The position numbers and the translations under genes are program-made. The notes beneath the pieces were generated by a model. It was not told the DNA's origin and did not search any database. It saw only the letters and a list, made by a program, of their open reading frames with translations. Shown here in pieces: positions 36,978-44,054 of a DNA stretch of 44,054 nt. Every line of letters begins with the position of its first letter. Within the stretch, counting starts at the first letter, position 1. Origin of the DNA: JANYCO01 sp964437245 (GTDB lineage Bacteria; Bacteroidota; Bacteroidia; Cytophagales; Cytophagaceae); contig CAYTGJ010000019.1 in NCBI GenBank assembly GCA_964437245.1, positions 1 through 44,054 of the forward strand. Reading direction: 5' to 3'.

Positions 36978-38639
36978 GTGGAAGTAGTAAAAAGAAAACC
37001 AAGAACATTTCTTAACGAGGACTTTAATGTCACTACCTGGGAAAACCTGAAACCGTTTTTTGAAGAATTAAAAAACAGGAAGATCACATCCCGTGAGGAA
37101 TTGAGGCAATGGTTTCAGGACAGAAGTGAATTAGAATCTGTATTGGAAGAAGACATGGCCTGGAGATACATTCGTATGACCGGCGATACCACCAATAAAG
37201 AATATACCGATGCCTTTAATTTTTATGTAGCGGAAATTCAACCCAACATAGCCCCTTATTCCAATTCATTGGATGAAAAAGCACTCCGGAGTGTATTCCT
37301 GAAAGAGATGCGCGAACCAGGGTATGCGATCGCCATTCGTAATATCGAAAAGGAATTTAAAATTTTCAGAGAAAAGAATATCCCGATCTTTACCGAACTG
37401 GAGCAGGAAGCACACAAGTTTGGAGCGATTTCCGGTGCCATGACCGTAGAGATTGAAGGGAAGGAACTGACCATGCAGCAGGCTTCTGATTTTTTACAAT
37501 CTCCTGAAAGAGAAAAAAGAGAAACTGCGTATAAAAAAATAGCCGAAAGAAGATATAAAGAGAAAGATAAGCTCGACGATCTCTATACCAAATTGATCCA
37601 TCTCCGGAATAAAGCGGCGCTGAATGCGGACTTTACTAATTACCGGGATTACATGTTTACCGCGATGGGGCGATTTGAATACAAGCCCGAGGATTGCTAT
37701 AGCTTTCATGAAGCGGTTGCTTCTGAAGTTGTACCCGTACTCAATGAGCTGGCTACAGAGCGTAAAAAGCAGTTGAAGCTGACGCAATTGAAACCATGGG
37801 ATCTTAGTGTAAACTATTTCGGAAAAAATCCTCTGAAGCCTTTTGAAACTTCTGAGGAGTTGCTGAATAAGACGATCGAATGTTTTGGCAAAATAGATTC
37901 TTATCTGGGAGATTGTATCCGTACGATGAAGACTATGGGGCATCTTGATCTGGAATCCAGAAAAGGAAAAGCTCCCGGAGGATATAACTACCCGCTGGAT
38001 GAAATAGGCGTACCGTTTATTTTCATGAATGCCACCTCCAATCTGAGGGACCTGGTGACCATGGTACATGAGGGAGGACATGCCTTTCATTCCTTTTTAT
38101 CAAAGGATCTGGAATTAAATGTATTTAAACATCCACCTTCTGAAGTAGCAGAACTGGCTTCCATGTCGATGGAACTGATTAGTATGGAACATTGGGNNNN
38201 NNNNNNTCAAACGCTTCCATGGGTAGCGACCATCGATCGCTTCCAGCATTGGATCTATGAGAATCCTGCCCATTCGGTAGAAGAAAGAAAGAAAAAATGG
38301 AATGAAGTATATGCCATGTTTGCCAATAATGTAACGGACTGGAATGGCCAGGAAAAATTCCGTAATTTCATGTGGCAAAAACAGCTTCATTTATTTGAAG
38401 TACCTTTCTATTATATTGAATACGGAATAGCTCAGTTAGGCGCAATTGCCGTTTGGAAAAACTATAAGGAAAATCCGAAAAAAGGATTTGAACAATATGT
38501 AAATGCCTTGAAATTGGGATACACAAAACCGATTCGTGAAATATACCAGACTGCCGGAATTAAGTTTGATTTTTCCGCCGCCTACATTCGCGAGTTGATT
38601 GATTTTGTAAAAAAAGAAATGAAAGCTACCGGACTATAG
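36978..38639 (+). CDS. M3-family oligoendopeptidase (PepF-like), with an internal assembly gap
   Basis: M3 oligopeptidases cut short peptides in the cytoplasm. The reported frame is 553 residues including the gap. The zinc site is HEGGH (364-368, in VTMVHEGGHAFHSF) with Glu392 24 residues after the second His, as in M3. The C-terminal half has the motifs LPWVATIDRFQHW, ENPAHSVEER and KNYKENPKKGFEQY, as in family members. The start is GTG, before VKRKPRTFLNEDFN. Ten Ns follow Trp406 and the frame continues only because ten Ns happen to fit. Family members carry a charged segment here, so about 20 residues are probably missing. The gene is therefore incomplete, not truncated. Confidence 0.87.
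   Translation: MEVVKRKPRTFLNEDFNVTTWENLKPFFEELKNRKITSREELRQWFQDRSELESVLEEDMAWRYIRMTGDTTNKEYTDAFNFYVAEIQPNIAPYSNSLDEKALRSVFLKEMREPGYAIAIRNIEKEFKIFREKNIPIFTELEQEAHKFGAISGAMTVEIEGKELTMQQASDFLQSPEREKRETAYKKIAERRYKEKDKLDDLYTKLIHLRNKAALNADFTNYRDYMFTAMGRFEYKPEDCYSFHEAVASEVVPVLNELATERKKQLKLTQLKPWDLSVNYFGKNPLKPFETSEELLNKTIECFGKIDSYLGDCIRTMKTMGHLDLESRKGKAPGGYNYPLDEIGVPFIFMNATSNLRDLVTMVHEGGHAFHSFLSKDLELNVFKHPPSEVAELASMSMELISMEHWXXXXQTLPWVATIDRFQHWIYENPAHSVEERKKKWNEVYAMFANNVTDWNGQEKFRNFMWQKQLHLFEVPFYYIEYGIAQLGAIAVWKNYKENPKKGFEQYVNALKLGYTKPIREIYQTAGIKFDFSAAYIRELIDFVKKEMKATGL
38197..38206. other. Assembly gap (10 Ns) inside the M3 peptidase gene
   Basis: The flanks do not overlap. The protein reads SMEHW before the gap and QTLPWVATID after it. 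In relatives these are separated by a charged helix, so true sequence is missing; the size is unknown. Confidence 0.8.
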
Positions 38640-38650
38640 TCATAAAGATA

Positions 38651-38708
38651 GAGCAACAGCAACATACAGATAATTTTTGTCAGCATTCTGTTCCTGTTTC
38701 TGTTGCTC
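38651..38708. repeat. Hairpin repeat, copy 1
   Basis: GAGCAACAG (38651-38659) pairs with CTGTTGCTC (38700-38708). The interior contains ACAGATA and ATTCTGTTCCTGTTT, strings that recur in copy 2. Confidence 0.65.
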
Positions 38709-38834
38709 ATTTTCATACTGATGTTTCATTCCTGGTTAACCTTGATAAAATTTATTGCACCTGTCACTGATTATTTAAGGTTTAAAATATAGGAACTGCC
38801 TGGTAGATAAGGGGGCTCAGCCAGCAAACAGCAA

Positions 38835-38907
38835 GAGGAACAACAATAACCCACAGACACATATATTTTCCCAGTATCCTATTCCTGTTTTTTGTTCCTG
38901 TTCCCTC
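38835..38907. repeat. Hairpin repeat, copy 2
   Basis: GAGGAAC at the left and GTTCCCTC at the right pair with one bulge. The interior has CACAGACA and CCTATTCCTGTTT, matching copy 1 in order and orientation. Confidence 0.6.
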
Positions 38908-39153
38908 ACTCTTGTAAATTCCCCATATCCCCGTTAGTCTTCATATGCTTGAATGTACCTGATTTAGATTACTTAAAACAGCTGAATATTTATAATAGCT
39001 AAAGTGCACATATTATAAAATTTCAAAGGGAATATTCCTGAAAAAATGATTGATGAAAATTCCTGGATTCCTTATCATACAAGCTATGTATAAAAGTTTA
39101 ATGAAAATGGGTTTACTGTTTTTTGTATATGAAAAATAAATGATATCCAGTGT

Positions 39154-41868
39154 CTACTGTATAAAGTTAGGAGAACGCTTGTTCATCTTAAGCTGCTGCA
39201 ACATCGAAGATTTGGCGCTGATCGTAAAAAAGAAAGTACGGAAACTACCGAACGGAGACAGCGTCATATTCATCTGCCAGCAGTGCAGATCGCGGGAAAT
39301 GGTAAAGTTGGAATAGGTGATGGATTTATCCTTGAAGTTATAACCGGTCGAATACACCAGTTTCCATTTAGGCGTCAGGCTGATATCCCCGGAAGCGGTG
39401 ATTGCTGAGTTTACAACCGGATCTTCCAGCCCTTTATGCCTGTAATTAATATTATAATTTAACGAAAGGTTCCAGGGAACGCTAAAGTCAATGTATTCAT
39501 TCGGATTGGCTCTGATGTAATCCAGTTCTGACTGCATCTTAGGATTGTCAAACTTAGGATCCTTGGTTTTCTTTTTAGGAGAAAAACGGCTTCCTATCGC
39601 AACGGTGGCAGAGGAAAGTTGAGCAATAGGTCCACCGTTACTGATTAGATAGGAGTTGATTGGACGGTGTCCATAAAGCACTTTTTCTCCCCGGATTTCC
39701 TGCATACTGTCTGTGTAATATTTGTAGGGATCAAATTCAGAAATAAGGCTGATGTCTAAAATACCGAATAGCTTTGTTCGTGTATTAAGCGTTATATTTT
39801 TCATGTTTAAAGAATCGGCTGCAAAATTATACCCCCCATTGATGGAAAGGTTATCCAGCAGATTTATCTTTTTGTTCTTGGTACCGGTTGTATCTTTTTT
39901 GTTCCGGACTTTTGCTTCGAGTACATTGATCAGGGCAAAATCCAGGGTAGCCTGCTTGAATGCCGGAGTAGGGTTGCTGGGGTGTTGACTGATCGGCACT
40001 GCTTCTCCTTTTGAGTTCGTGTATTTGGTGTATCCGCCCATCGGTGTTTCTGAAAAATCAGGAGCGTACGTCATCCGCACACTCGGGCTTAGCGTATGCC
40101 TTAATCCCTGGATCATTCCTTTCTTTTTGGAGATCCAGGTACCATAGATACGGGTATTCATTTCTGCCGAAGCATTCATATAATAGGTCGCAAATAAACC
40201 ATTGGCAGTATCTATTGCGATTGGCCTGTTGGTAGCGTTGTCATAGCTATACGTATATTTTTTCCCGTAGAGGTTAAAGTAGTTATTGATAGACGGATTG
40301 ATGTTCAATACTTTTAAAAGCTTAAAGGTGGAAGCGATCGTAGAGTTATGGGCAGATGTCCATCGGGCGTTCGGAAGAATATGATTCGTCAGGTTTTCCT
40401 GGTTTATCTGCAGCGTAGAATCCCTCATCGATTTGTATACAGGATCGTAAAACTGTTTGACGTTCGTAAGATCATAAGCAAAATTTCCCTGGTAGTTGAC
40501 AAATATCTTTTCGTACCAGTTGTTCCCGTCGCCGTGTTTTCTTTTGAGCGGGTTGATCCGGTTCATGGTAAGGGTAGCGGAAGGCAGGGTTACGCTGTAG
40601 ATCGAGCTGGCATTGTTGAGGGCTGTTACCTGCGAAACGTTTTGGGTAGCCCGCATGCTGACACTGGTGCTGAAAGGGGTACGTCCGAAGACTCTGCTGT
40701 AGGTAATAGACGAAGTACTGTTGTTGTTGGTACGGGAAGGAGTAGCGTTGGTTGCTTTATCATACTTGCTGGACGTAAGGTTTACGTTGGCCGATAATGT
40801 TCCGTTTCGCTTGGCAATGGTAGCATGCTGCCAGTTGAGTTTGAATGTCTGGTTTACGATCGCATCTTCATTAAAACCTTCTTTTAGTCTTCCGAGAGAG
40901 AAGAGTGTATTCCCCCTGTATTTATAGCGTTTCAGATAATTGCTTGTCACGTCTGTCAGCCAGCTTCCGTTGGCGTATACATCCGCTTCCATTTTTATCC
41001 CCAGGTAATCGTTGACAGCCCAGTAATAACCGCCTCGGGTCAGGGAAAATCCCCTGTTCATGTTTTCTCCGAAGGAGGGAAATATAATACCCGATTTATT
41101 TTTGTCGGTGATAGGGAAAAATCCCATCCAGAAACCGATAGGAGTCTGAATGTCTTCGATCACGATGTTGAAAGGTCCGGTCACAGCCTTGTCTTCGGGA
41201 ATCACTTTAAGTCTTCTGGCCTTGATGTAAAAGTGAGGATGTTTCAGATCGCAGGTAGTGTATACCCCGTTTTTCAGATAGATCGCTTCCTGTGTACGTT
41301 TCGCAGTGTCTCCGTGTAGATATCCTTCCCCCTGCTTAGTGACGATGCCGTGGATGATTCCTTTCTCGGATTTCATATTGTACCGCATCGAATCGGTGAC
41401 ATAAGTATCCGCTCCCTGTTTCCATACCGGATATCCTGTATACTTACCGGTGGAGTCTACCTGGCCTCGTGCAGTGATGATATTTTTTTCCCATTCTATC
41501 TCTATTTGCTCTGCGTCCAGTTGCATATCCTGGTATTTGATCTGCGCTTTTCCGTAGAGGTAGGCTTTCTTTTTTGTGACATCCATCATGATAGAATCTT
41601 CTGCATGATAATAGATGGTGGTTGCAATATCTCCCTTTTCGTTGGGTACCTTCAGGCTATCCATTGCCACAGTGCCGGGAACTGCTGTGATCGCAGCGGT
41701 GTCTCCTTTTAGAATTTCAAGCGCAACACTGTCTTTCGGTAAAGTCTTCAGTGAATCGATCTGTGGAGTTTGTGCTAACGTATTCAGAGAACATACAAAC
41801 AGCATCCAAAGCAGGCTGATCCTTAAAATATGTGAATGTTTCTTCAGAATTATAATTTTTTTTAGCAA
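39154..41868 (-). CDS. lptD: LptD-like LPS-assembly outer-membrane protein
   Basis: LptD inserts lipopolysaccharide into the outer membrane. The 904-residue protein has a signal region (hydrophobic LRISLLWMLFVCSLNTLA, cleavage near A-Q). An OstA-like beta-jellyroll domain follows (about 90-190, KKAYLYGKAQIKYQDMQLDA, IITARGQVDSTGKY, HGIVTKQGEGYLHG). A long beta-barrel C-terminal part of about 650 residues contains many aromatic strand ends. No other start fits: an ATG inside the hydrophobic segment would leave too short a signal, so the TTG at 41868 is used. The layout of lptD divergent from an amidase and an MCE gene is consistent with an outer-envelope gene cluster. Bacteroidota LptD is diverged, so the call is by architecture. 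Confidence 0.87.
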   Translation of the reverse strand: MLKKIIILKKHSHILRISLLWMLFVCSLNTLAQTPQIDSLKTLPKDSVALEILKGDTAAITAVPGTVAMDSLKVPNEKGDIATTIYYHAEDSIMMDVTKKKAYLYGKAQIKYQDMQLDAEQIEIEWEKNIITARGQVDSTGKYTGYPVWKQGADTYVTDSMRYNMKSEKGIIHGIVTKQGEGYLHGDTAKRTQEAIYLKNGVYTTCDLKHPHFYIKARRLKVIPEDKAVTGPFNIVIEDIQTPIGFWMGFFPITDKNKSGIIFPSFGENMNRGFSLTRGGYYWAVNDYLGIKMEADVYANGSWLTDVTSNYLKRYKYRGNTLFSLGRLKEGFNEDAIVNQTFKLNWQHATIAKRNGTLSANVNLTSSKYDKATNATPSRTNNNSTSSITYSRVFGRTPFSTSVSMRATQNVSQVTALNNASSIYSVTLPSATLTMNRINPLKRKHGDGNNWYEKIFVNYQGNFAYDLTNVKQFYDPVYKSMRDSTLQINQENLTNHILPNARWTSAHNSTIASTFKLLKVLNINPSINNYFNLYGKKYTYSYDNATNRPIAIDTANGLFATYYMNASAEMNTRIYGTWISKKKGMIQGLRHTLSPSVRMTYAPDFSETPMGGYTKYTNSKGEAVPISQHPSNPTPAFKQATLDFALINVLEAKVRNKKDTTGTKNKKINLLDNLSINGGYNFAADSLNMKNITLNTRTKLFGILDISLISEFDPYKYYTDSMQEIRGEKVLYGHRPINSYLISNGGPIAQLSSATVAIGSRFSPKKKTKDPKFDNPKMQSELDYIRANPNEYIDFSVPWNLSLNYNINYRHKGLEDPVVNSAITASGDISLTPKWKLVYSTGYNFKDKSITYSNFTISRDLHCWQMNMTLSPFGSFRTFFFTISAKSSMLQQLKMNKRSPNFIQ

Positions 41869-41876
41869 CTTGGGGG

Positions 41877-41884
41877 CAAATTTA
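41877..41884 (-). promoter_or_regulatory. Candidate lptD -7 element, very close to the start codon
   Basis: TAAATTTG on the minus strand fits TAnnTTTG, only 8 bases before the TTG start. If used, the mRNA would be nearly leaderless. It may instead be a chance match. Confidence 0.3.
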
Positions 41885-41996
41885 TGGTATTAACTTATAA
41901 AATGGTATAAAACCAACATTAAACTTTGAACTTTATTTTAGAATATTTCTTACAGCAGTTTTTACGCCGAAATTTCTGTAAAAAAACTCAAACAAA

Positions 41997-42776
41997 ATGA
42001 AGAATTTATACGTAATAGGGGTCCTGTCTGCAATTATTGTGCTAAGTTCTTTTACCGGACTTGGGGTTACCAAATATAAGGTAAGGACGGTGGTGATCGA
42101 TGCCGGACACGGAGGGAAAGATCCGGGGTGTCACGGGAAGTCTACCAAAGAAGCGGAGATAACCCTCAAAGTAGCACTGGAACTAGGCAGAATCATCAAG
42201 GAAAACTGTCCTGATGTCAAGGTGGTGTATACCCGTACGACCGATACTTTTGTAGAATTGCACGACCGTGCGTCTATTGCCAATAAGGCCAATGCTGATC
42301 TTTTTATTTCCATTCACTGCAATTCAGGTCCTAAAGAGGTTTCCGGAACGGAAACGTTTACCATGGGGCTGCATACCTCCGAAGAAAATCTGCAAGTAGC
42401 TAAGAGAGAGAATTCTGTGATCATGAAGGAAGAAAATTACCTCCAGAAATACGACGGGTTTGACCCCGCTTCTCCGATGGCACATATCCTGATGGCCAAC
42501 TATCAGAAAGCATTTATGGAAAACAGTATCCGGTTTGCCGGGAAAATTGAAAAACAGTTTGAAACACGACTGAAACGAAACAGCCGGGGCGTAAAACAGG
42601 CGGGATTACTGGTATTGTGGAAAACTTATATGCCTTCGGTCTTAGTGGAAATCGGCTTTCTGACCAACGCTGCTGAAGAGCAATATATGAATAATAAGAC
42701 AAATCGTGTTTATATCGCTTCTTGCGTATACAGGGCATTCAAGGAGTATAAAAATGAAGTGGAAACGACGAATTAA
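41997..42776 (+). CDS. N-acetylmuramoyl-L-alanine amidase (Amidase_3), exported
   Basis: The enzyme cuts the bond between MurNAc and the stem peptide in peptidoglycan. The 259-residue protein has an N-terminal signal segment (MKNLYVIGVLSAIIVLSSFT) and one Amidase_3 domain from about 30 onward. Zinc ligands appear as His38 in VIDAGHGGKDPG, Glu52 in TKEAEITLK and His107 in ISIHCNS; the catalytic Glu218 lies in LVEIGFLTN. There is no binding domain, so it is a minimal amidase. The MCE-protein gene follows after a 42-base gap and is probably co-transcribed. Likely periplasmic, in wall turnover or division. Confidence 0.93.
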   Translation: MKNLYVIGVLSAIIVLSSFTGLGVTKYKVRTVVIDAGHGGKDPGCHGKSTKEAEITLKVALELGRIIKENCPDVKVVYTRTTDTFVELHDRASIANKANADLFISIHCNSGPKEVSGTETFTMGLHTSEENLQVAKRENSVIMKEENYLQKYDGFDPASPMAHILMANYQKAFMENSIRFAGKIEKQFETRLKRNSRGVKQAGLLVLWKTYMPSVLVEIGFLTNAAEEQYMNNKTNRVYIASCVYRAFKEYKNEVETTN

Positions 42777-42818
42777 ATAATTTTAGTATATTTAAAAATC
42801 GAAAACGCGCTATTCAAA

Positions 42819-43778
42819 GTGAAAATATCTAAAGAAACAAAAATTGGCATCATGGCCTTGATTTCGGGTGTGGTGCTTTACCTGGGTTTTAATTTTTTAA
42901 AAGGAACGGATTTCTTTTCTCCCATCCATACTTATTATGTTTTTTACGACGATATTGACGGTCTGACTGTTTCTAACCCTGTAGTCATCAATGGATTTAC
43001 GGTAGGAAGAGTAAACAATATTGAACTGGATCAGACTCATAACAACAGGATCCAGGTCGAGATCCAGGTTGACAAGGACATTGTATTAGGAGACTCTACC
43101 AAAGCATTGCTGGCAAGCCTTGATCTGCTGGGTGGTAAAAGCATCGTGTTGTCTCTGGGTAAAAATACAAAAGTATACACAAGCGGCGATACCCTGGCAG
43201 GAGAGAGGGACAAGGGGTTTATGCAGATCCTGGGCGACAAAGCTACTCCTGTGTTGTCCAACCTGGATTCTACTATCATGAAAATCAATGCGATTCTGGG
43301 CGACGAAACCAACAGCAATATTAAAAAACTGCTGGGCAATATGGTGGTTGCTTCAGAAAACCTGAAACTCCTGATGGCGGAGAACAGAAAAAATATTCAT
43401 GGCATTACCGGGAATCTGAATACCTTGTCTTCTTCCCTCGTAGAAACAGAGAAAAGCCTGAAACCGATCCTGGAAAAATTCGGTACCCTGGCCGATTCTC
43501 TGAATGATCTTGAGCTGAAAAGGATCGTAGACAATGCAAATGCTGCAATGGCGAATCTTTCATCCGTCACGGAAAAGATCAATAAAGGAGAAGGCTCACT
43601 GGGGGCACTGATCAACGATAAGACCACCGTAGACAACCTGAACAAGACGATCACCAATATTGATGCGTTGGTAGAGGATTTGCAGATGCATCCTAAAAAC
43701 TATCTGTCCCCGCTGGGAAGAAGTTCTAAAAAAATTAAAAAGGAAAAAGAAAAGGAGGCTGCTGCTCAAAGCAAATAA
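42819..43778 (+). CDS. MCE/MlaD-family lipid-transport substrate-binding protein
   Basis: MlaD-like proteins bind lipid and link an inner-membrane ABC transporter to the periplasm. The 319-residue protein has one N-terminal membrane anchor (about 10-28, IMALISGVVLYLGFNFLKG). One MCE domain follows (about 36-115, YYVFYDDIDGLTVSNPVVIN, GFTVGRVNNIEL, LLASLDLLGGKSIVLSLG). A long helical tail (about 140-300) may form a coil or needle. The GTG start is supported by the anchor sequence MKISKETKIGIMAL. No ATPase or permease gene lies beside it in this window. A terminator follows. The specific lipid is unknown. Confidence 0.9.
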   Translation: MKISKETKIGIMALISGVVLYLGFNFLKGTDFFSPIHTYYVFYDDIDGLTVSNPVVINGFTVGRVNNIELDQTHNNRIQVEIQVDKDIVLGDSTKALLASLDLLGGKSIVLSLGKNTKVYTSGDTLAGERDKGFMQILGDKATPVLSNLDSTIMKINAILGDETNSNIKKLLGNMVVASENLKLLMAENRKNIHGITGNLNTLSSSLVETEKSLKPILEKFGTLADSLNDLELKRIVDNANAAMANLSSVTEKINKGEGSLGALINDKTTVDNLNKTITNIDALVEDLQMHPKNYLSPLGRSSKKIKKEKEKEAAAQSK

Positions 43779-43798
43779 GCCTTGCTCCTGAAGAAACG

Positions 43799-43831
43799 AA
43801 GGTCAATGGAATAAGTTCTGTTGACCTTTTT
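43799..43831 (+). terminator. Rho-independent terminator after the MCE gene
   Basis: AAGGTCAA (43799-43806) pairs with TTGACCTT (43821-43828), 14-base loop, then a T-run. It lies 20 bases past the stop. Confidence 0.8.
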
Positions 43832-43941
43832 AATTCTGGGGAACTAAAATGCTGAGAGGCTGTCTACTCAAGCGTGTTTATTCTTGAGGCTTATCCCTTT
43901 CTAAGGGCTTCCACTTGCATACCTCCAGGGGTAAAAAAGAA

Positions 43942-44020
43942 TGACTCTATTCCCTGATTTGGTTGTTTTAATAATTTAGTTAAATGAAGTCGTTTGTGAA
44001 GACACCATATCCGTCAACTT
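43942..44020. repeat. Dispersed repeat, copy B, near the right edge
   Basis: Left end 43942-43967 and right end 43991-44020 match copy A (35053-35175). Copy B lacks the inner hairpin. Its core GTGAAGACAC (43996-44005) is the reverse complement of the core of copy A, although the flanks are in the same orientation. Confidence 0.7.
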
Positions 44021-44054
44021 AAGGATGTAACTATAATATTTACAACTACATAGA

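Larger units (their letters stand above)
38640..39153. other. Convergent intergenic stretch with two hairpin repeats
   Basis: About 510 bases between the M3 peptidase and lptD ends. Two related hairpin elements lie at 38651-38708 and 38835-38907. No gene is visible. The first element, followed by ATTTT, may terminate the peptidase transcript. Confidence 0.6.

Noticed and set aside
1..44054. tRNA, rRNA or intact insertion sequence
   Set aside because: No cloverleaf, rRNA or transposase was recognised on reading the intergenic regions; a tool-based scan was not possible.

Overview
The window looks like a scaffold from a gliding-type Bacteroidota bacterium, most likely of the order Cytophagales. 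The signs are a PorP/SprF-family protein, a giant adhesin with a type B C-terminal sorting domain of the type IX secretion system (T9SS), a SerB-SerA fusion, a Bacteroidota-style LptD next to an amidase and an MCE protein, and promoter-like TAnnTTTG elements. The species cannot be named from the sequence alone. Four runs of 10 Ns (7950, 11122, 24393, 38197) mark scaffold joins. Two have flanks that share 6-7 bases; overlapping these flanks restores the reading frame. The left edge starts in a perfect 20-bp inverted repeat and the right edge ends in a dispersed repeat, so both look like assembly break points.

Layout. 1-5.7 kb, plus strand: C-terminal part of a helical repeat protein, a PorP/SprF protein, the E2 subunit of a 2-oxoacid (pyruvate) dehydrogenase, HslV, an exported barrel-like protein and an ACP phosphodiesterase-like protein. 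5.9-6.5 kb, minus: PrsW-like membrane protease. 7.0-18.6 kb, minus: one gene of about 3,836 codons. It encodes a signal peptide, a unique N-terminal region of about 490 residues, about 32 modules of about 89 residues, a few divergent Ig/PKD-like modules and a T9SS type B sorting domain. 18.7-25.0 kb, minus: small exported protein, then a tight bestrophin / DnaJ-TPR / M1 peptidase operon. 25.1-28.6 kb, minus: serine biosynthesis operon (SerB-SerA fusion, SerC-like aminotransferase, MaoC hydratase). 28.8-31.8 kb, minus: YkgJ-like cysteine cluster protein, YdcF/SanA-like protein, ribosomal protein S1. 32.2-33.2 kb, plus: an untracked 56-codon ORF and a LexA-like self-cleaving regulator behind a promoter with two palindromes. 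33.2-35.8 kb: repeat-rich accessory stretch with one exported protein and one small coiled protein. 35.8-38.6 kb, plus: ferredoxin-type oxidoreductase and M3 oligopeptidase. 39.2-43.8 kb: LptD (minus) divergent from amidase and MCE/MlaD-like protein (plus), an outer-envelope cluster.

Most genes are housekeeping or cell envelope. The parts most worth a second look are the giant modular adhesin, whose array carries a higher-order block duplication; the small ORF plus LexA-like regulator unit; and several families of hairpin repeats between genes, including a repeat pair whose 10-bp core is inverted between copies. No tRNA, rRNA, CRISPR array, intact transposase or prophage was seen.
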